The notes beneath the pieces were generated by a model. That model searched no databases and was not told where the DNA came from. It saw only the letters and a list, made by a program, of their open reading frames with translations. A DNA stretch of 64,000 nt from Moniliophthora roreri. Its lineage: Eukaryota > Basidiomycota > Agaricomycetes > Agaricales > Marasmiaceae. Position numbers and translations under genes: made by a program. Numbering within the stretch: position 1 is the stretch's first letter; every line of letters starts with the position of its first letter. The stretch lies in contig LATX02000154.1 in the NCBI GenBank assembly GCA_001466705.2, positions 372,001 through 436,000 on the forward strand, read 5' to 3'. This document shows, piece after piece, positions 48,112 to 59,970 of this stretch.

Positions 48112-48840
48112 GGGTGGGATATGTGTATTGCGAACGATGGACCGGGAATATCCTCTATCCACAGCATATACTACTTCAAGTTGTGGAAATCTGAGATAGC
48201 AAATTAAGTTCACATATGCTTTGAATATAGATGGGTCATACAAGAGCTAAGATCCTTTATAGAACAAATAATAATGCAGATTGCTCATGGATGAGTTGAA
48301 GCCATGGCATGCAATGTGTAATGGGCCGAAATGAAGTAGTACAACAACCAACACATTCATAGCTGAAGTGCTGAAGCCAGAACTCACAAAGATTATCCAC
48401 TGCTCCTTTACTAAAATGACTGTTGATGTGATTATTCTACTGAACACTGGTATTTTCTGGATCATAGTATCTCCCCAGACTTGGGTCTGTCCTCCCTCAT
48501 GTATGGGCCTGCTTTATACTTACCATGATAGTTCCCTTAAGCATATGGAAGCATCAGGATTATTTCAAAATCAGGATTCACAGATATATGGGGGCACCAC
48601 AACAGTCATACAAAATAAGAGTAAACAGTATCACGACAGAATTCAACAGACCTAAGTGTAAATGTGAGAGGGACATGAAGGACTGTGGACCACTCACGCT
48701 GTAGGATGTGGGGACCGGGCCACTGGCAGTCCCAATTTGGCTTGAGTTTGGCACTCTCAAAAGAAGCTGACAAGTCCAGCAAAATTTCTGCCTAAGCCTG
48801 ATGGGCAACCGTAGTCGCTCTCTACCATTAGTCTATTTTG
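48112..48840. other. Foreign segment inside the copia element
   Basis: Between the N at 48111 and the LTR fragment lies sequence unrelated to copia pol. On the minus strand it shows LHFGPLHIACHGFNSSMSN (recalling the HxxCHG motif of CHAT proteases) and later VVYAVDRGYSRSIVRNTHIP. Frames are broken. It is probably from another locus and joined here by assembly. Confidence 0.35.
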
Positions 48841-49221
48841 TGTTGAGACAGAACAGAGACATAAAGCACAGTGGAGTGTGCTCAACTCACATTTGTACAA
48901 GAGCTTGCTAGAACCTTGAGGGTTGTAGAGGTGTGATGTGCAGAGTAGTCAATGTAAATTGAACTGAGGAATGTAGCTACATACATGCTTGCTTTTATAC
49001 TACTCTAAAGGATAAGTTCCATAGATAAACAGTGAAACCTAGTAAGCTATGAATGTAAGCTACTGAATACTTGTGAGACACAATAGAATCGTCTGACAGT
49101 AGAAGAAGCTATACATGTGTCCTACATGAGTTCTACTGTATTGTACATGAGGCTACAATACTCCTACTGGATGAGAGAGCACTCTTATGACTATAGTGCA
49201 AGCTCCAGAGAAGCTCAGGAA
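48841..49221 (-). mobile_element. Copia LTR fragment
   Basis: Matches the first three quarters of the 507-bp LTR (TGTTGAGACAGAACAGAGAC to GAAGCTCAGGAA), lacking its last 95 bp or so and about 35 bp inside. It is followed abruptly by copia internal sequence that repeats 48007-48110. Confidence 0.8.
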
Positions 49222-49684
49222 TGTATATGGCCAAATCTGTTATAAGCAATTACAGGATCAGTTGATTTAATCTTGAAAGCAAGAATGGTAACTGCTTCAT
49301 TCTGTTTAACAGAGGAAGCATGTAGGTACATGTACCCATCTCTTTCTGGTTTTGCAAATAGCGACATAAAGAGTTTACCATTAGCTTTTGTAATTATAGA
49401 GGTTTCTGGGAATGAATATTTGATATCATAACTGTTTACGATATATTTATTCCCAGCTAGAAGTCTATAATTTGCTTTAGGTCAATAGAACACCAGATAA
49501 AGTTTGACTGTATGGGTTTCTCCAAGTGAATTGGTATGACAAATGATTACAGTTCCTTGGTGAGTTATGACATCTGATCCAGTGACACCAATGATCTGCT
49601 TGGGTCCTGTAGGAATCTCATTTAACTTAAGGAAATTGGACTTAAAGGGTGTTATGTGATTGGTTGCAGCAGTATCAAGAGCCC
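49222..49684 (-). pseudogene. Copia protease and start of GAG-pre-integrase
   Basis: The protease motif WALDTAATNHIT, with the DTA catalytic triad, begins at about 49685, followed by IIGVTGSDVITHQGTVI and HTVKLYLVFY, then a stop at 49482. After it the frame continues to phrases such as NYRLLAGNKYIV and the duplicated pre-integrase part. It cleaves the polyprotein. Confidence 0.75.
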
Positions 49685-52300
49685 ATTCAATTGTTTGTGG
49701 TTCTACAGATACAACATTTTTATTACTAATTTTAGCCATCATACATTGTACAATGTTACTATTTACAGAGGTAGAAAGAAATTGTTCATCGAGTGCTAAT
49801 GATTGCTCGGAATCAATGTTTGTTTCTATTGTTATGTTAGTGATGCTGCTCTTAAGATCAATTAGATCATACCAATCATAATAGTCCACTTCATTTACAA
49901 TGTAATCATTATAATTTTTGTCCCAATCTTCTTTATCAAAGTCCCCTGTATTCAGGTTCCTCCCTCTATTTTTTCCTTGAGAATCTTTATCATCAAGAGG
50001 AACAACATCTGCAATATTGATCTTCTCAGAAGATTCAATACAAGCTTGGATGTTTGAGGAGCCTTGAATAAACTCAGATACTTCCAGTTGAGGATTATTG
50101 ACCGTTATGGAAGTGATGTTTATTTCTAGATTCAGCATTACTGGTCTTGGAGGTGGTGATGGTGCTTCTATATCTATATTTGGAACCTCAAGAGTATCTC
50201 CTTTAAGATAGTAAGGAGTTTGAGGCCAAATGGGTTTGGGTTGGAAGAGGTTTCTGTCCCCAAAGTGTTCTTTGACCAGATTACGAGCTTCCTGTTTGGT
50301 AATTTTCCTAAAAGTATTTTCCCCAATGTTGAATTCGTAAGGTGGTGGAGTCGGTTCTTTGCCAAATTGAAACATTTTGTCCCCAATTTTAACTTGTGGC
50401 AAGAGATTAGACTGAATTATAGGGAAGCATTTGGAAATATTACCAAAGAAGTCTTTAGTAGTTTGCTGGTTCTTTTTGTATTGCTGCTGATTCTTCCTTT
50501 GTTTTGATCCAAATATCATCAGCCATGGTTGCTGATCGATATGGTCTTTTCCCCATCTGTTTGTCAATGACATCAGGGTGTTTAGCTTGGCAAGCCGGTG
50601 AGTCACATCTGTGCTTGGCAGCTAATCCCTTGTCTTGGAACATTTGGGCGATCTTCTTTCACTGTTCCTGAAGTTCCTTCTCAGACTTCTTGACAATAGG
50701 ACAATCTTGGGGTTTTTTAGGAAGTGTTGCATTCCAAGGATTTTTGAGATTAAGGGAATCCCAAACTTTATTGTTTCTTTCCTTGTTCAACCATGTTTCA
50801 GCATATTCTTTCTCCTTTTTCCAAGGGTCTTTAAGGAGAATCAGATCATCTACTGAAGAAAGAGCTTCCGTAAATGGCTTTCTGATTGATTTTTTGTTAA
50901 AGCCATGTGGATTACGTTTTGGTGGAAAGCCTTCTTGAGTAGAGTTAAACATGATTGGTTTGCACATTGCAGTGATGGGCCAATTATCAAGATGATGTGG
51001 GTAATTGCATGTAACACAGAAGACTGTTTTAAAGTCTTGGTTTAGTTTGGGGGTTGGTGCTCTGGATGGATTTGGTGTATTCCAATCAATATAGTCAATG
51101 GGATAATCACCATACTTGAATGGTTCACCAGCTTGGATTGTCAGATCATCTGGTCTTTCATGAACCAATCCAGAAGCCATTTGATTATACATATACTCCC
51201 CCTTACTAAGGTATGTGATATGCCTTGGTAGTCCACTGGTGCATTGTTGGCAATCTTCTTCACAAACTGCAGAAGGGTGACGATGGAATTCCATTTTAGC
51301 ATAATTCCTGGAATAGAGATGTAGTTCATTTGTCATGATGCAGTTTAGAATCTCCACTAGTGGTTCAATTGGGTCATGGAGTCAGATCAAAGTATTTCTG
51401 ATCCGTGTGAAGAAGATCCAGTATTTGTCACCAGTATCATCGTGATCAGCCATTTGCCAGAGTCCCATGCCATAAAATTCTGTATGGCATTCATCTTGCC
51501 AAGTAAATTTGTGACAGGCTTCTGAGCAAAAAGAAATTGGAGTGGAATGAGGGGTGAAGGAAGTTGATTGTGGAAACTTTGCATATAGGTCCAATGCTTC
51601 TAAGAAGTCAACAATGGCAGGTTGCCTCTTATAGTCATGTCCGAGTTCTTGAGCTCTATAGCGAATATAATCCTTTTTGGTTTCTATTAGATCAAGAACT
51701 GTTTTTGCAAAGCGAGTCGATGCAAACAGTGATGAATCAATAGAAGGATTATTATTTAGAAGCTCAATCTGGAATTTCATTTCCTTGGGCATTGGAATCA
51801 TTGTTGGATCATATTGAGATTTCGGAATCCGGGTCTGGATTTTGGCTTCCATGAATCATGACCATCTCCTTAGGGCACAGGGCATGACCATGGTTGGATT
51901 TGTGAGGTTGTTTGTTCTCAAATCTATTAATAGGATTACAAGGAACAGTTGACTCCAAAGTTTCAGTTGGAATAACATCTTGTACCTGATTAGGGTACTT
52001 ATGTTTCATAAGATGTTTTCCAGATGGAAGACTACTGAAAATATGCTTGAATGATTCTGACAGAAAAATATCTCCTATATTAATTTCCTCCTGGGTAATT
52101 GGAGGAGTTTTAGGAGGAATTTTATCCATCTGGACAATTGCAAAGGTTTGGCCAACTTGAAAATCTCCATAGAGGAAAGCATATGCCTTTTCGTCAATTG
52201 GAAGATGTACTAGTACTGCATTTTGGAGAATTTTCTGTCTAGCAAAGGAATGGGAATGCATCTTATAGCACTGTTTGCAAATATACCATGTTTTGCAATT
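49685..52300 (-). pseudogene. Extra coding region between copia Gag and protease
   Basis: About 870 codons in three long open stretches (52261-51809, 51852-50659 and 50606-49690) that join if one stop and two or three shifts are ignored. It is not part of normal copia Gag. It has several Cys/His groups: KCINHFC and CKTWYICKQC near 52.35-52.28 kb (at its border), CSEACHKFTWQDECH near 51.5 kb, CEEDCQQC near 51.25 kb, FCVTCNYPHHLDNW near 51.03 kb and RCDSPACQAKH near 50.6 kb. Between them are acidic and Pro-rich stretches (FGKEPTPPPYEF). It could be zinc-binding. I do not recognise it. Confidence 0.6.
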
Positions 52301-53479
52301 TCATCCAGTAATAAAGATACCATAAATGGTCTTATCTGGACTAGTGCAGAAATGATTGATGCACTTCACTGGAACTTTGCCATCATTGGAAGATTTTTCC
52401 TCTTTTGGAGGTTGAGGTTCTTCCTTTTGAGGCAAATCTGTAATTTCAGCCATCATGACTAAGATTGTTCCATTAGGTTTTTTCCCTTTTCCTTTCTTGT
52501 TTGACTTCTTCTTGTTATTCTTCTTCCCATCAGATTTTTGTTGATTTTGTTGTGGTTGCACAGGCTATTTGCCTTTGTTTCCTTGGTTCCCAGAGTTCTG
52601 GTTTTGATTATTACCAGAGTTTGGATTAGGGTTGCATGGACAGAACTTTTTCTGTCCATTCCAATTCGGGCTCTTTCCGGTGTATTGTTGAACACCAGAG
52701 ATCTGAGTGGCATAAGCAGTGACCCTATCCATGTGTCATCTATTATATTCTTGTTTGATGAAAGGAAGGATATTGTTGAAGGTAAGATCCTTCTCTTTAT
52801 TGGAGACGAACATCTGGGTCTTAACTCCTTCATAGGACTTGGGAAGAGAGTTAAGGAGGAACATTGCCTGGAAATTTGACGGAACGGGGAAATCGTTCTC
52901 AGTCAATTTTGCAACACATTGTCTGATGAGATTGGCACTATGATCAGGATTTTGACCTTCGGCAGTGTGTGCCATTACAAGACCTTGGAAGAATGTGAAT
53001 ACTTCTGGGAGACTAGGTACATCATATTCAGCTTTCAAAGTGTCCCATGTTTCTTTAGCAGTATCTTTAATAATCCACTGCAAAGTAGGACTCAATTTAA
53101 GCTGAAAAAGGCCAAGAGCTTGAGCATTGGAGGTTTTCCATTCTTTAATGAGTTCCAGATCAGGGGCAATGGCAGTAGCTCCAGTGCCAACAGTCTGAGG
53201 CATAGTATTGGTAAGGGCATATGCTGCTTTAGCCAAATTAAGGTATGCCAAGACCTTGTGCTTCTATTCTCTGAAATCATCACCATTAAAGATTGGAATA
53301 ATGGATAATCCTGATGTATTGCCAATAGAAGAATCATATATGGAAACCAGTTCAAGTATTTCCAGAGGATGGTAACTATAAACTGGGATGCCAACACCAT
53401 TATCCACGTTTTGAATTCGGACAGTGTTGTCAGCAAGAGAGACTTGGGGGATAGGACATTGTTGGTTGGAGTTAGACAT
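52301..53479 (-). pseudogene. Copia Gag
   Basis: It begins MSNSNQQCPIPQVSLADN and reads IPIFNGDDFRE, a stop where Trp is expected, then KHKVLAYLNLAKAAYAL. The UBN2-like core follows: LGLFQLKLSPTLQWIIKDTA, ETWDTLKAEYDVPSL, NPDHSANLIRQCVAKLTEND and FLLNSLPKSYEGVKTQM. The C-terminal part is rich in Asn and Gln and then Lys (KKNNKKKSNKKGKGKKPNG), suggesting nucleic-acid binding. All blocks share one frame apart from three in-frame stops. Confidence 0.8.
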
Positions 53480-54064
53480 TGTTATCGATAAAAGGCTATA
53501 GGAAAGGAGGGTGTAAGTGCTGGTTTGACTTTTAGGTAAATGGAGCCTTTATTGACAAGAATGCTAATGAATCCTCATACATTTGGTCAATGGTGTTTCC
53601 TTCATGTCATCTGGTCTCATCACCCAGACTGACATAGCTGTAAACGCTATTTACAATATCTGATTGCAATAGAAAGTCTAAATAAGGTTTGATTTTAAGG
53701 ATCCTGATCCACCAGATCTATCAAATCCTTAAGAAGACATTTAAGGGACTTATAGGCAATCAGGGGGCATTATTTACAAAAATGATATGTAATTATATAA
53801 ACGACCCCTTCCATAGATGAAGGCTTTAGCACAAGGCCATTCTATCTAGGTGCCAGAACCCAGTTGTAAGACCCTCCAGCTCACTAGGATGACTACCGGT
53901 TTACTGCTGAATGAGCTAACCCATGTTCCAATTAAGGAAATAAGGCCAACAGTTGGTTCTGCCTGTAATCCAGGTAATTCCGAATACAGGGGAATGAATT
54001 TTGTATATACATTAGAAGCTGCTTTACTGGGCTTAAAGTCTACTAAGAAGGAAAAGAAACTTGA
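53480..54064. other. Spacer between copia and gypsy
   Basis: No copia 5' LTR and no tRNA primer-binding site was recognised here. A plus-strand open stretch (53850-54069) runs into the gypsy LTR and so was interrupted by it. Its family is unknown. Confidence 0.4.
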
Positions 54065-54069
54065 CCATC

Positions 54070-54424
54070 TGTTACGAACTCATTTTCTTTTCTTTCTTTG
54101 TACTACCATGTGACCATATTCCTTTCCTCTTTAGTTTTCCTTCTTCTTCATATGACTCTAAAACGGCTCCGATGTAGTGTGACTAATCGTTCTATACTTT
54201 TCCACAACGTTCTAGCACTTACAAACGAGTAAATACATTGTATCTATCTAAGGCCTCTAAAACTGGGTTATAGCTCTTCAGCTTGACCTGGTTAATTATA
54301 CCTTGTGCTTGCTAAAGAACCTCTGATCTCTGAACGCTTGAACCCTCGAACTTGAACCTTGAACTTTGACTTTACCTGGTCGGTATCGTTGAGGTGTTGA
54401 CGTTGCTGCGCAAGTGACGTAACA
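54070..54424 (+). mobile_element. Gypsy 5' LTR (355 bp)
   Basis: TGTTACGAAC to GTGACGTAACA, preceded by CCATC (54065-54069), which recurs after the 3' LTR. By eye it differs from the 3' LTR at eight sites, all transitions. Confidence 0.92.
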
Positions 54425-54530
54425 TAAGGTCAAGCTGATCTGAACGCCGACCTATCGAGGTTTAGGCACCACCAACGAAAACAACGCCTCCAAAGTCGCC
54501 CCTAACTGCGGAGCAAGAAGAACAAGTCGA

Positions 54531-54950
54531 CAAAGAACTCTCCTTAGCAGAACGGCTAGCCAAGCTAGGGATTGGAATCCTGGGGAACTCCACATCGACT
54601 TTGCGTACAATTATAACCCGCCACCACCGTCAGAGCGCTCTACAACACGCGAGCAGCTTGCTTGGGCTCGAAGAAATGACCGATACCGAAGAACCGAAAG
54701 TTGAAGAGACATTGAACAACTCGACCCCAGAGTCCACCGACAAAGAACTCTCCTTAGCAGAACGGCTAGCCAAGCTAGGGATCGGAATCCTGGGGAACTC
54801 CACATCGACTTTGTGTACAATTATAACCCGCCACCACCGTCAGAGCGCTCTACAACACACGAGCAGCTTGCTTAGGCTCGAAGAAACGACCGATACCGAA
54901 GAACCGAAAGTCGAAGAGACATTGAACAACTCGACCCCAGAGTCCACCGA
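54531..54950 (+). repeat. Two tandem 210-bp units in gypsy gag
   Basis: The unit starting CAAAGAACTCTCCTTAGCAG repeats at a period of 210 bp (70 codons), so the frame is kept. No N lies between the copies, and the few differences suggest a real, fairly recent duplication. Confidence 0.85.
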
Positions 54951-56183
54951 CAAAGAATTGCCTACGAACGAGAACTCAGACTCGCCAGACGAGAAGAAAG
55001 AGAACTCACCCGAAGAATCGATTTTGAAGGAGATAGGAAGGACACAAAAAGGTTCCTAATGGAGGTCGAGATTTATCTCCGGATGCACCCCACCGAATAC
55101 GACAATGACGAGAAGAAGTCCCTCTTCTTGCTGTCATACTTACGAGGAAAGAACACGGAAGCTTGGAAGAAGACACAGAGCGGAAAGATTTTTGAACCCA
55201 AGAGTGGGGCAGAAGCGCTGACTTTCAGCAAACTCAAAGATGAGTTCAAGAAACATTATTTGCCAGCAGACATACAGGCTGAAGCACAGATCAAAATCGA
55301 AGAAGCCAAGATGACAGACCAAGCTGACAATTATGTAAATGACTTCAGAGTCATGGCCAATGAATCGGGATACGACGACCAGGCCCTCATTCACATCTTT
55401 CAAAAGGGACTGCCCAATTCCCTCTCCACGAAGATATTGAATCAACCACAGGGACAGCCCACCAACCTCGAAGGATGGTATGAAGCCGCCATCAGATATG
55501 ACGAACAATACAAATNGAAGACGCAGAGCGGAAAGATTTTTGAACCTAAGAGTGGGGCAGAAGCGCTGACTTTCAGCAAACTCAAAGATGAGTTCAAGAA
55601 ACATTATTTGCCAGCAGACATACAGGCTGAAGCACAGATCAAAATCGAAGAAGCCAAGATGACAGACCAAGCCAACAATTATGTAAATGACTTCAGAGTC
55701 ATGGCCAATGAATCAGAATACGACGACCAGGCCCTCATTCACATCTTTCAAAAGGGACTGCCCAATTCCCTCTCCACGAAGATATTGAATCAACCACAGG
55801 GACAGCCCACCAACCTCGAAGGATGGTACGAAGCTGCCATCAGATATGACGAACAATACAAATATTATGAAGCTGTTCAAAAACCGAAAAGGTTCTGAAT
55901 CACTGATGACAAAAAGAAGAAGGTCACGATCAATTGAATTAACAAACAACAATTGAGTGCTGAAGAACGAAAGAAATATATGGCAGACGGAAGGTGTTTC
56001 CACTGCGCCAAACAAGGACATATGGCTCGGGATTGCCCAACAAAGCCAGGAGGAGAAAAGAGGGAAGAAAAGAAGAAGCTCAGCGCTAGAGACGCCTATG
56101 TTAAGATACAGGCGATAGTAAGGGAACAAGAAGCAGAGCAACAAACAGAGCTGTTGGACATTATGGAAGCAGAGGGTTTTTAA
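54601..56183 (+). pseudogene. Gypsy Gag
   Basis: Capsid-type region with FLMEVEIYLRMHPTEYDNDE, LLSYLRGKNTEAWKK, KLKDEFKKHYLPADIQAEA and IHIFQKGLPNSLSTKIL, then the zinc knuckle CFHCAKQGHMARDC (CX2CX4HX4C) near 55998-56039. The capsid part appears twice around the N at 55516. A frame change near 55059 and a stop at 55896 break the ORF. It packages the RNA genome. Confidence 0.85.
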
Positions 56184-56266
56184 AGTGGCGGAAGAGGCTG
56201 ACACTCTCCCTGCCGCCCCCAATATCAATCTCGAACGTTGTATTAGCTAAGCAGTCTCGAAATTCT

Positions 56267-56842
56267 ATGCACATTCCACTGTTTTACAACAACGAGATAG
56301 GAAAAGTCGGAACACATGCGCTCTTGGACTCAGGAGCGGGAGGACTATTCATGAGTCCAGAGAAAGCCAGACAATTGGGTCTCGAACACATGCAACTACC
56401 TCACTGCATCAAGGTATTCAATGTGGACAGAATGGCCAACAAAACAGCATGGATCACGCAATCGGTAACGGCAAAATACACCATCGGCACAAAGCAAATG
56501 ACGGATACCTTCCTTATCTCGGGACTAGGAAAAGAGGAAGTCATTTTAGGATTACCATGGCTACAGAAGTACAACCCCGAAGTCGACTGGGTCTCAGGAC
56601 AAACGACTTTCCCAGCCAAACGGTACATCAAGATACCACGAGTCGCCGGAGTATTGGATTTCGAACCAACGGAAGAGCTCATTCATAGGATTGATATCAG
56701 AGCTAAGTTGTCAACATCGCAATGCCTAGAACACGATGCTGAAAAAGATACCGCCAAGGTCGCTCCCTCAATACCGCAATATCTATCCCAATATCAAGGG
56801 CAATTCAAAGACAAAGAAGCAGAACGATTCCCAATATCGTGA
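56267..56842 (+). pseudogene. Gypsy protease
   Basis: Aspartic protease with ALLDSGAGGLFMSPEKA (DSGA active site), then the flap and EVILGLPWLQKYNPEVDW, the usual end of the domain. A stop after RFPIS (56840-56842) interrupts the link to RT (PDHAIEL-type sequence continues after it). It processes the polyprotein. Confidence 0.85.
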
Positions 56843-58400
56843 TCTTCTGATCACGCCATCGAGCTCAAACCGGAATTCACACCACGCGACTGCAAGGTAT
56901 ATTCGCTTACGGCATTGGAACAAACCGAACTGGACACATTCCTAGCAGAGAATCTTCGGAAAGGATATATTAGGAAATCCAAATCCCCGATGGCTTCGCC
57001 ATTCTTCTTCGTGGGAAAGAAAGAGAAAGGGAAACTAAGGCCAACTCAGGATTACTGACGGTTGAATCATGGGACAATTAAGAACGCCTACCCTCTACTT
57101 CTGATCTCCGATCTCATCGACAAGCTCAAAGACACCACCATCTTTTCAAAGCTAGATCTCCACAACGGGTACAATAACGTGAGGATCAAGGACAGAGACC
57201 AATGGAAAGCAGTGTTTAAGACCAACCGAGGGCTATTCGAACCCACTGTGATGTTCTTCGGACTAATGAACAGCCCTGCCACATTTCAGGCGTTCATGGA
57301 CGATATCCTGCAAGACTTCATGGCAGAAGGATGGTGTCTTGTATACATGGACGATATCCTCATTTATTCAGCAACCAAAGACCAACATCGAGAGAGGACC
57401 CTCCGGCTGATGCAACAGCTAAAAGAACAAGATCTCTACTTGAAGCCTCACAAATGCAAGTTTGACGTATCAGAAATCGACTTCTTGGGACTGGTCATCC
57501 GACCAGGGCAGATCTCCATGGACCCTACCAAATTGTCAGGAATCAGCGAATGGCCGGCACCTACGACAGTGACAGGAGTGCAAAGCTTCACCGGATTTAC
57601 GAACTTCTATCGGAAGTTTATCGGAAATTACTCCACAATCGCCAAACCCCTCTATGACCTCACGAAAAAGGGAGTCCTGTTCGAATGGACCAAGCTCTGC
57701 GAAACCGCTTTCCAAACGCTGAAAGCGAGATTCCAACAAGAACCTGTGTTGCACATGCCTGATCCAAAACAACCGTTTGTGATCGAAACCGATGCATCGA
57801 AGTGGGCATCGGGCGGGGTATTACAACAGGAAGGACCGGATGGCGAGTTACATCCATGCAGCTACATCTCCCATGCTTTCGATTCTACCGAGCAAAATTA
57901 CGAGATCTACGACCGAGAGCTATTTGCCATTGTCTGAGCATTGGAAACGTGGAGACACCATCTGATGGAAGGACCCTACCCGGTGACAGTCCTTTGCGAT
58001 CACAAGAATTTGACTTATTTCCGAACTGCACANAACCTGTGTTGCACATGCCTGATCCAAAACAACCGTTTGTGATCGAAACCGATGCATCGAAGTGGGC
58101 ATCGGGCGGGGTATTACGACAGGAAGGACCGGATGGTGAGTTACATCCATGCGGCTACATCTCCCATGCTTTCGATTCTACCGAGCGAAATTATGAGATC
58201 TACGACCGAGAGCTATTCGCCATTGTCCGAGCATTGGAAACGTGGAGACACCATCTGATGGAAGGACCCTACCCGGTGACAGTCCTTTGCAATCACAAGA
58301 ATTTGACTTATTTCCGAACTGCACAGAAGCTAAACCAACGGCAAGCCAGGTGGAGTCTTATTCTCTCCCTCTTTGATCTACGACTGGTCCATGTCCCCGG
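56843..58400 (+). pseudogene. Gypsy reverse transcriptase and RNase H
   Basis: The RT part shows LRPTQDY, a stop, [53 protein letters not shown] and the catalytic YMDD motif ([11 protein letters not shown]), then [17 protein letters not shown]. The RNase H part shows [28 protein letters not shown] and [12 protein letters not shown]. The RNase H part is present twice around the N at 58033. Confidence 0.9.
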
Positions 58401-59967
58401 ACAAGAAATGGTTCAATCCGACGCTCTCTCTAGACGAGGAGATCATGTGCAAGGAACGGATAACGATAACGAAGACGTCATTTTGCTGCCGGAGCGGTTA
58501 TTCGTCAACGTGATTAACGTAGAGTTACATGATAAGTTAAAAGATCGTTTGGGAACAGATGATTTTCATAAGATGACCCTAGAATCCCTGACGACCCATG
58601 GAGTTCCGCCGATCAAATCCACGCTTTCTGATTGGGAAGTCAACGACAGTCTGATATGGTACAAGGGGAGAGTTTACGTCCCGGACGATGTAGTCTTACG
58701 ACGGGAGATCACACGGACTATTCATGAGGGGCAACCCTTCGGACACCCCGGTCAGTTTGGGACTCTGGACCTCGTGCAATGGGACTACTGGTGGCCAGGA
58801 ATGGCTAAGTTCGTGAAAAGCTTTGTGGATGGATGCGCGGTCTGTCAGCAGATGAAGATCAACACCCACCTGACGAAAGTGGGGATACAACCTCTACCAA
58901 GTACGCCAAACGCTACCCCTTTCCAAGTGATCACGATGGATCTAGTGACAGATCTCCCCGAATCATATGGGTTTGATACCATAATGGTGCACCATCTGGT
59001 AAGTAGGAGCTTCCCCCGATAAAAGTAAGGTACGTCCAAGAAATTGGACGCACCACAAGCAGCCGAGCTCCTTCTACGAAACGTATACAAACGGTATGGC
59101 CTACCAGACAAGATTATCTCAGATCGAGATCCAAGATTCGTAGCAATGGTTTTCCAAGAGACAATGAAACTCCTAGGAGTTAAACACGCGATGAGTACCG
59201 CTTACCATCCCCAAAGTGACGGAGAGACTGAAAGAGTGAATCAGGAAATGGAGATCTATCTAAGAATGTTCTGTTCGAAGGAACAAACCGAATGGAGTTC
59301 ATACCTCCATATGGCAGAATTTGCCCACAACAACAGAACTCATTCAGTAACCCGAAACTCCCCATTCTTTATGATCATGGGATACAACCCAAGACCATTA
59401 CCCACTGCCTTTGAGAAAACGACAGTCCCATCAGTAGAAGAACGCTTGAACAAGCTGCGGAAATTACGAGGGGAAGTCGCTAGCATGATGGAGATCGCAC
59501 AACGAAAAATAATCGAGAGAGCAAATAAGATAATGGACAAATTCGTAGAAGGACAGAAAGTGTGGCTGGAAGGGAAAAACCTTGACTTCGGGTATCCGAG
59601 CAAGAAGCTTTTGCCCAAACGAGAAGGACCCTTCGTTATCGATAAGGTAATGGGACCCGTGACATACAGGCTGAAGCTTCCATCTCAGTGGAAGATTCAC
59701 CCCGTTTTCCACGCAGGCCTATTAAGACCGTACAAAGAGACCGAGGCCCATGGAAGGAACTTCCTAGAACCACCCCCGGACATAGTAGAAGGACATGAGG
59801 AGTTTGAAATAGAAGCAATCATTGGTCACAAGCCACTGCGGAAGCCTAGACACTACCTTGTGTCGTGGAAAGGCTTCGATTCTTCCCATAATGAATGGAA
59901 AACGAAAGAAGAATTGGAACACGCGATGGACATTTATCTTGACTATATAGTCAAGAACAAGTTGTAG
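58401..59967 (+). pseudogene. Gypsy integrase with chromodomain
   Basis: HHCC zinc part: HEGQPFGHPGQFGT and GCAVCQQMK. Catalytic core: VITMDLVTDLP (first Asp), ISDRDPRFVAMVFQE (second Asp) and HPQSDGETERVNQE (Glu). Between the first and second Asp a short frame-broken stretch with stops (58980-59043) would disable it. The C-terminal part has GPVTYRLKLPSQWKIHPVFH, and a chromodomain EFEIEAIIGHKPLRKPRHYL, VSWKGFDSSHNEWKT ends at TAG 59965-59967. Confidence 0.9.
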
Positions 59968-59970
59968 CTG

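Larger units (their letters stand above)
44347..53479 (-). mobile_element. Ty1/copia retrotransposon, degraded and partly misassembled
   Basis: Order on the minus strand: Gag (53.5-52.3 kb), a long extra region (52.3-49.7 kb), protease (49.7-49.5 kb), GAG-pre-integrase and integrase (49.3 and 48.1-46.9 kb), reverse transcriptase (46.9-45.5 kb), RNase H (45.4-44.9 kb), polypurine tract and 3' LTR. Protease before integrase before RT is the copia order. No 5' LTR was found beyond 53479. The part between 48111 and 49221 does not belong. In-frame stops where CGA or TGG codons are expected point to C-to-T decay. Confidence 0.88.

Noticed and set aside
48247..48465. CHAT-type caspase-like protease gene
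   Set aside because: Only HIACHG and a short context are visible, frames are broken and the piece is next to an assembly gap.
52223..53308. Plus-strand ORFs at 52223-52462, 52538-52879 and 52919-53308
   Set aside because: Shadows of copia Gag on the minus strand, which shows the real family motifs.
55140..56228. Long minus-strand ORFs at 55140-55670 and 55713-56228
   Set aside because: They lie opposite gypsy gag, repeat with it, and read as Leu/Phe/Ser-rich antisense of a Glu/Lys-rich protein.
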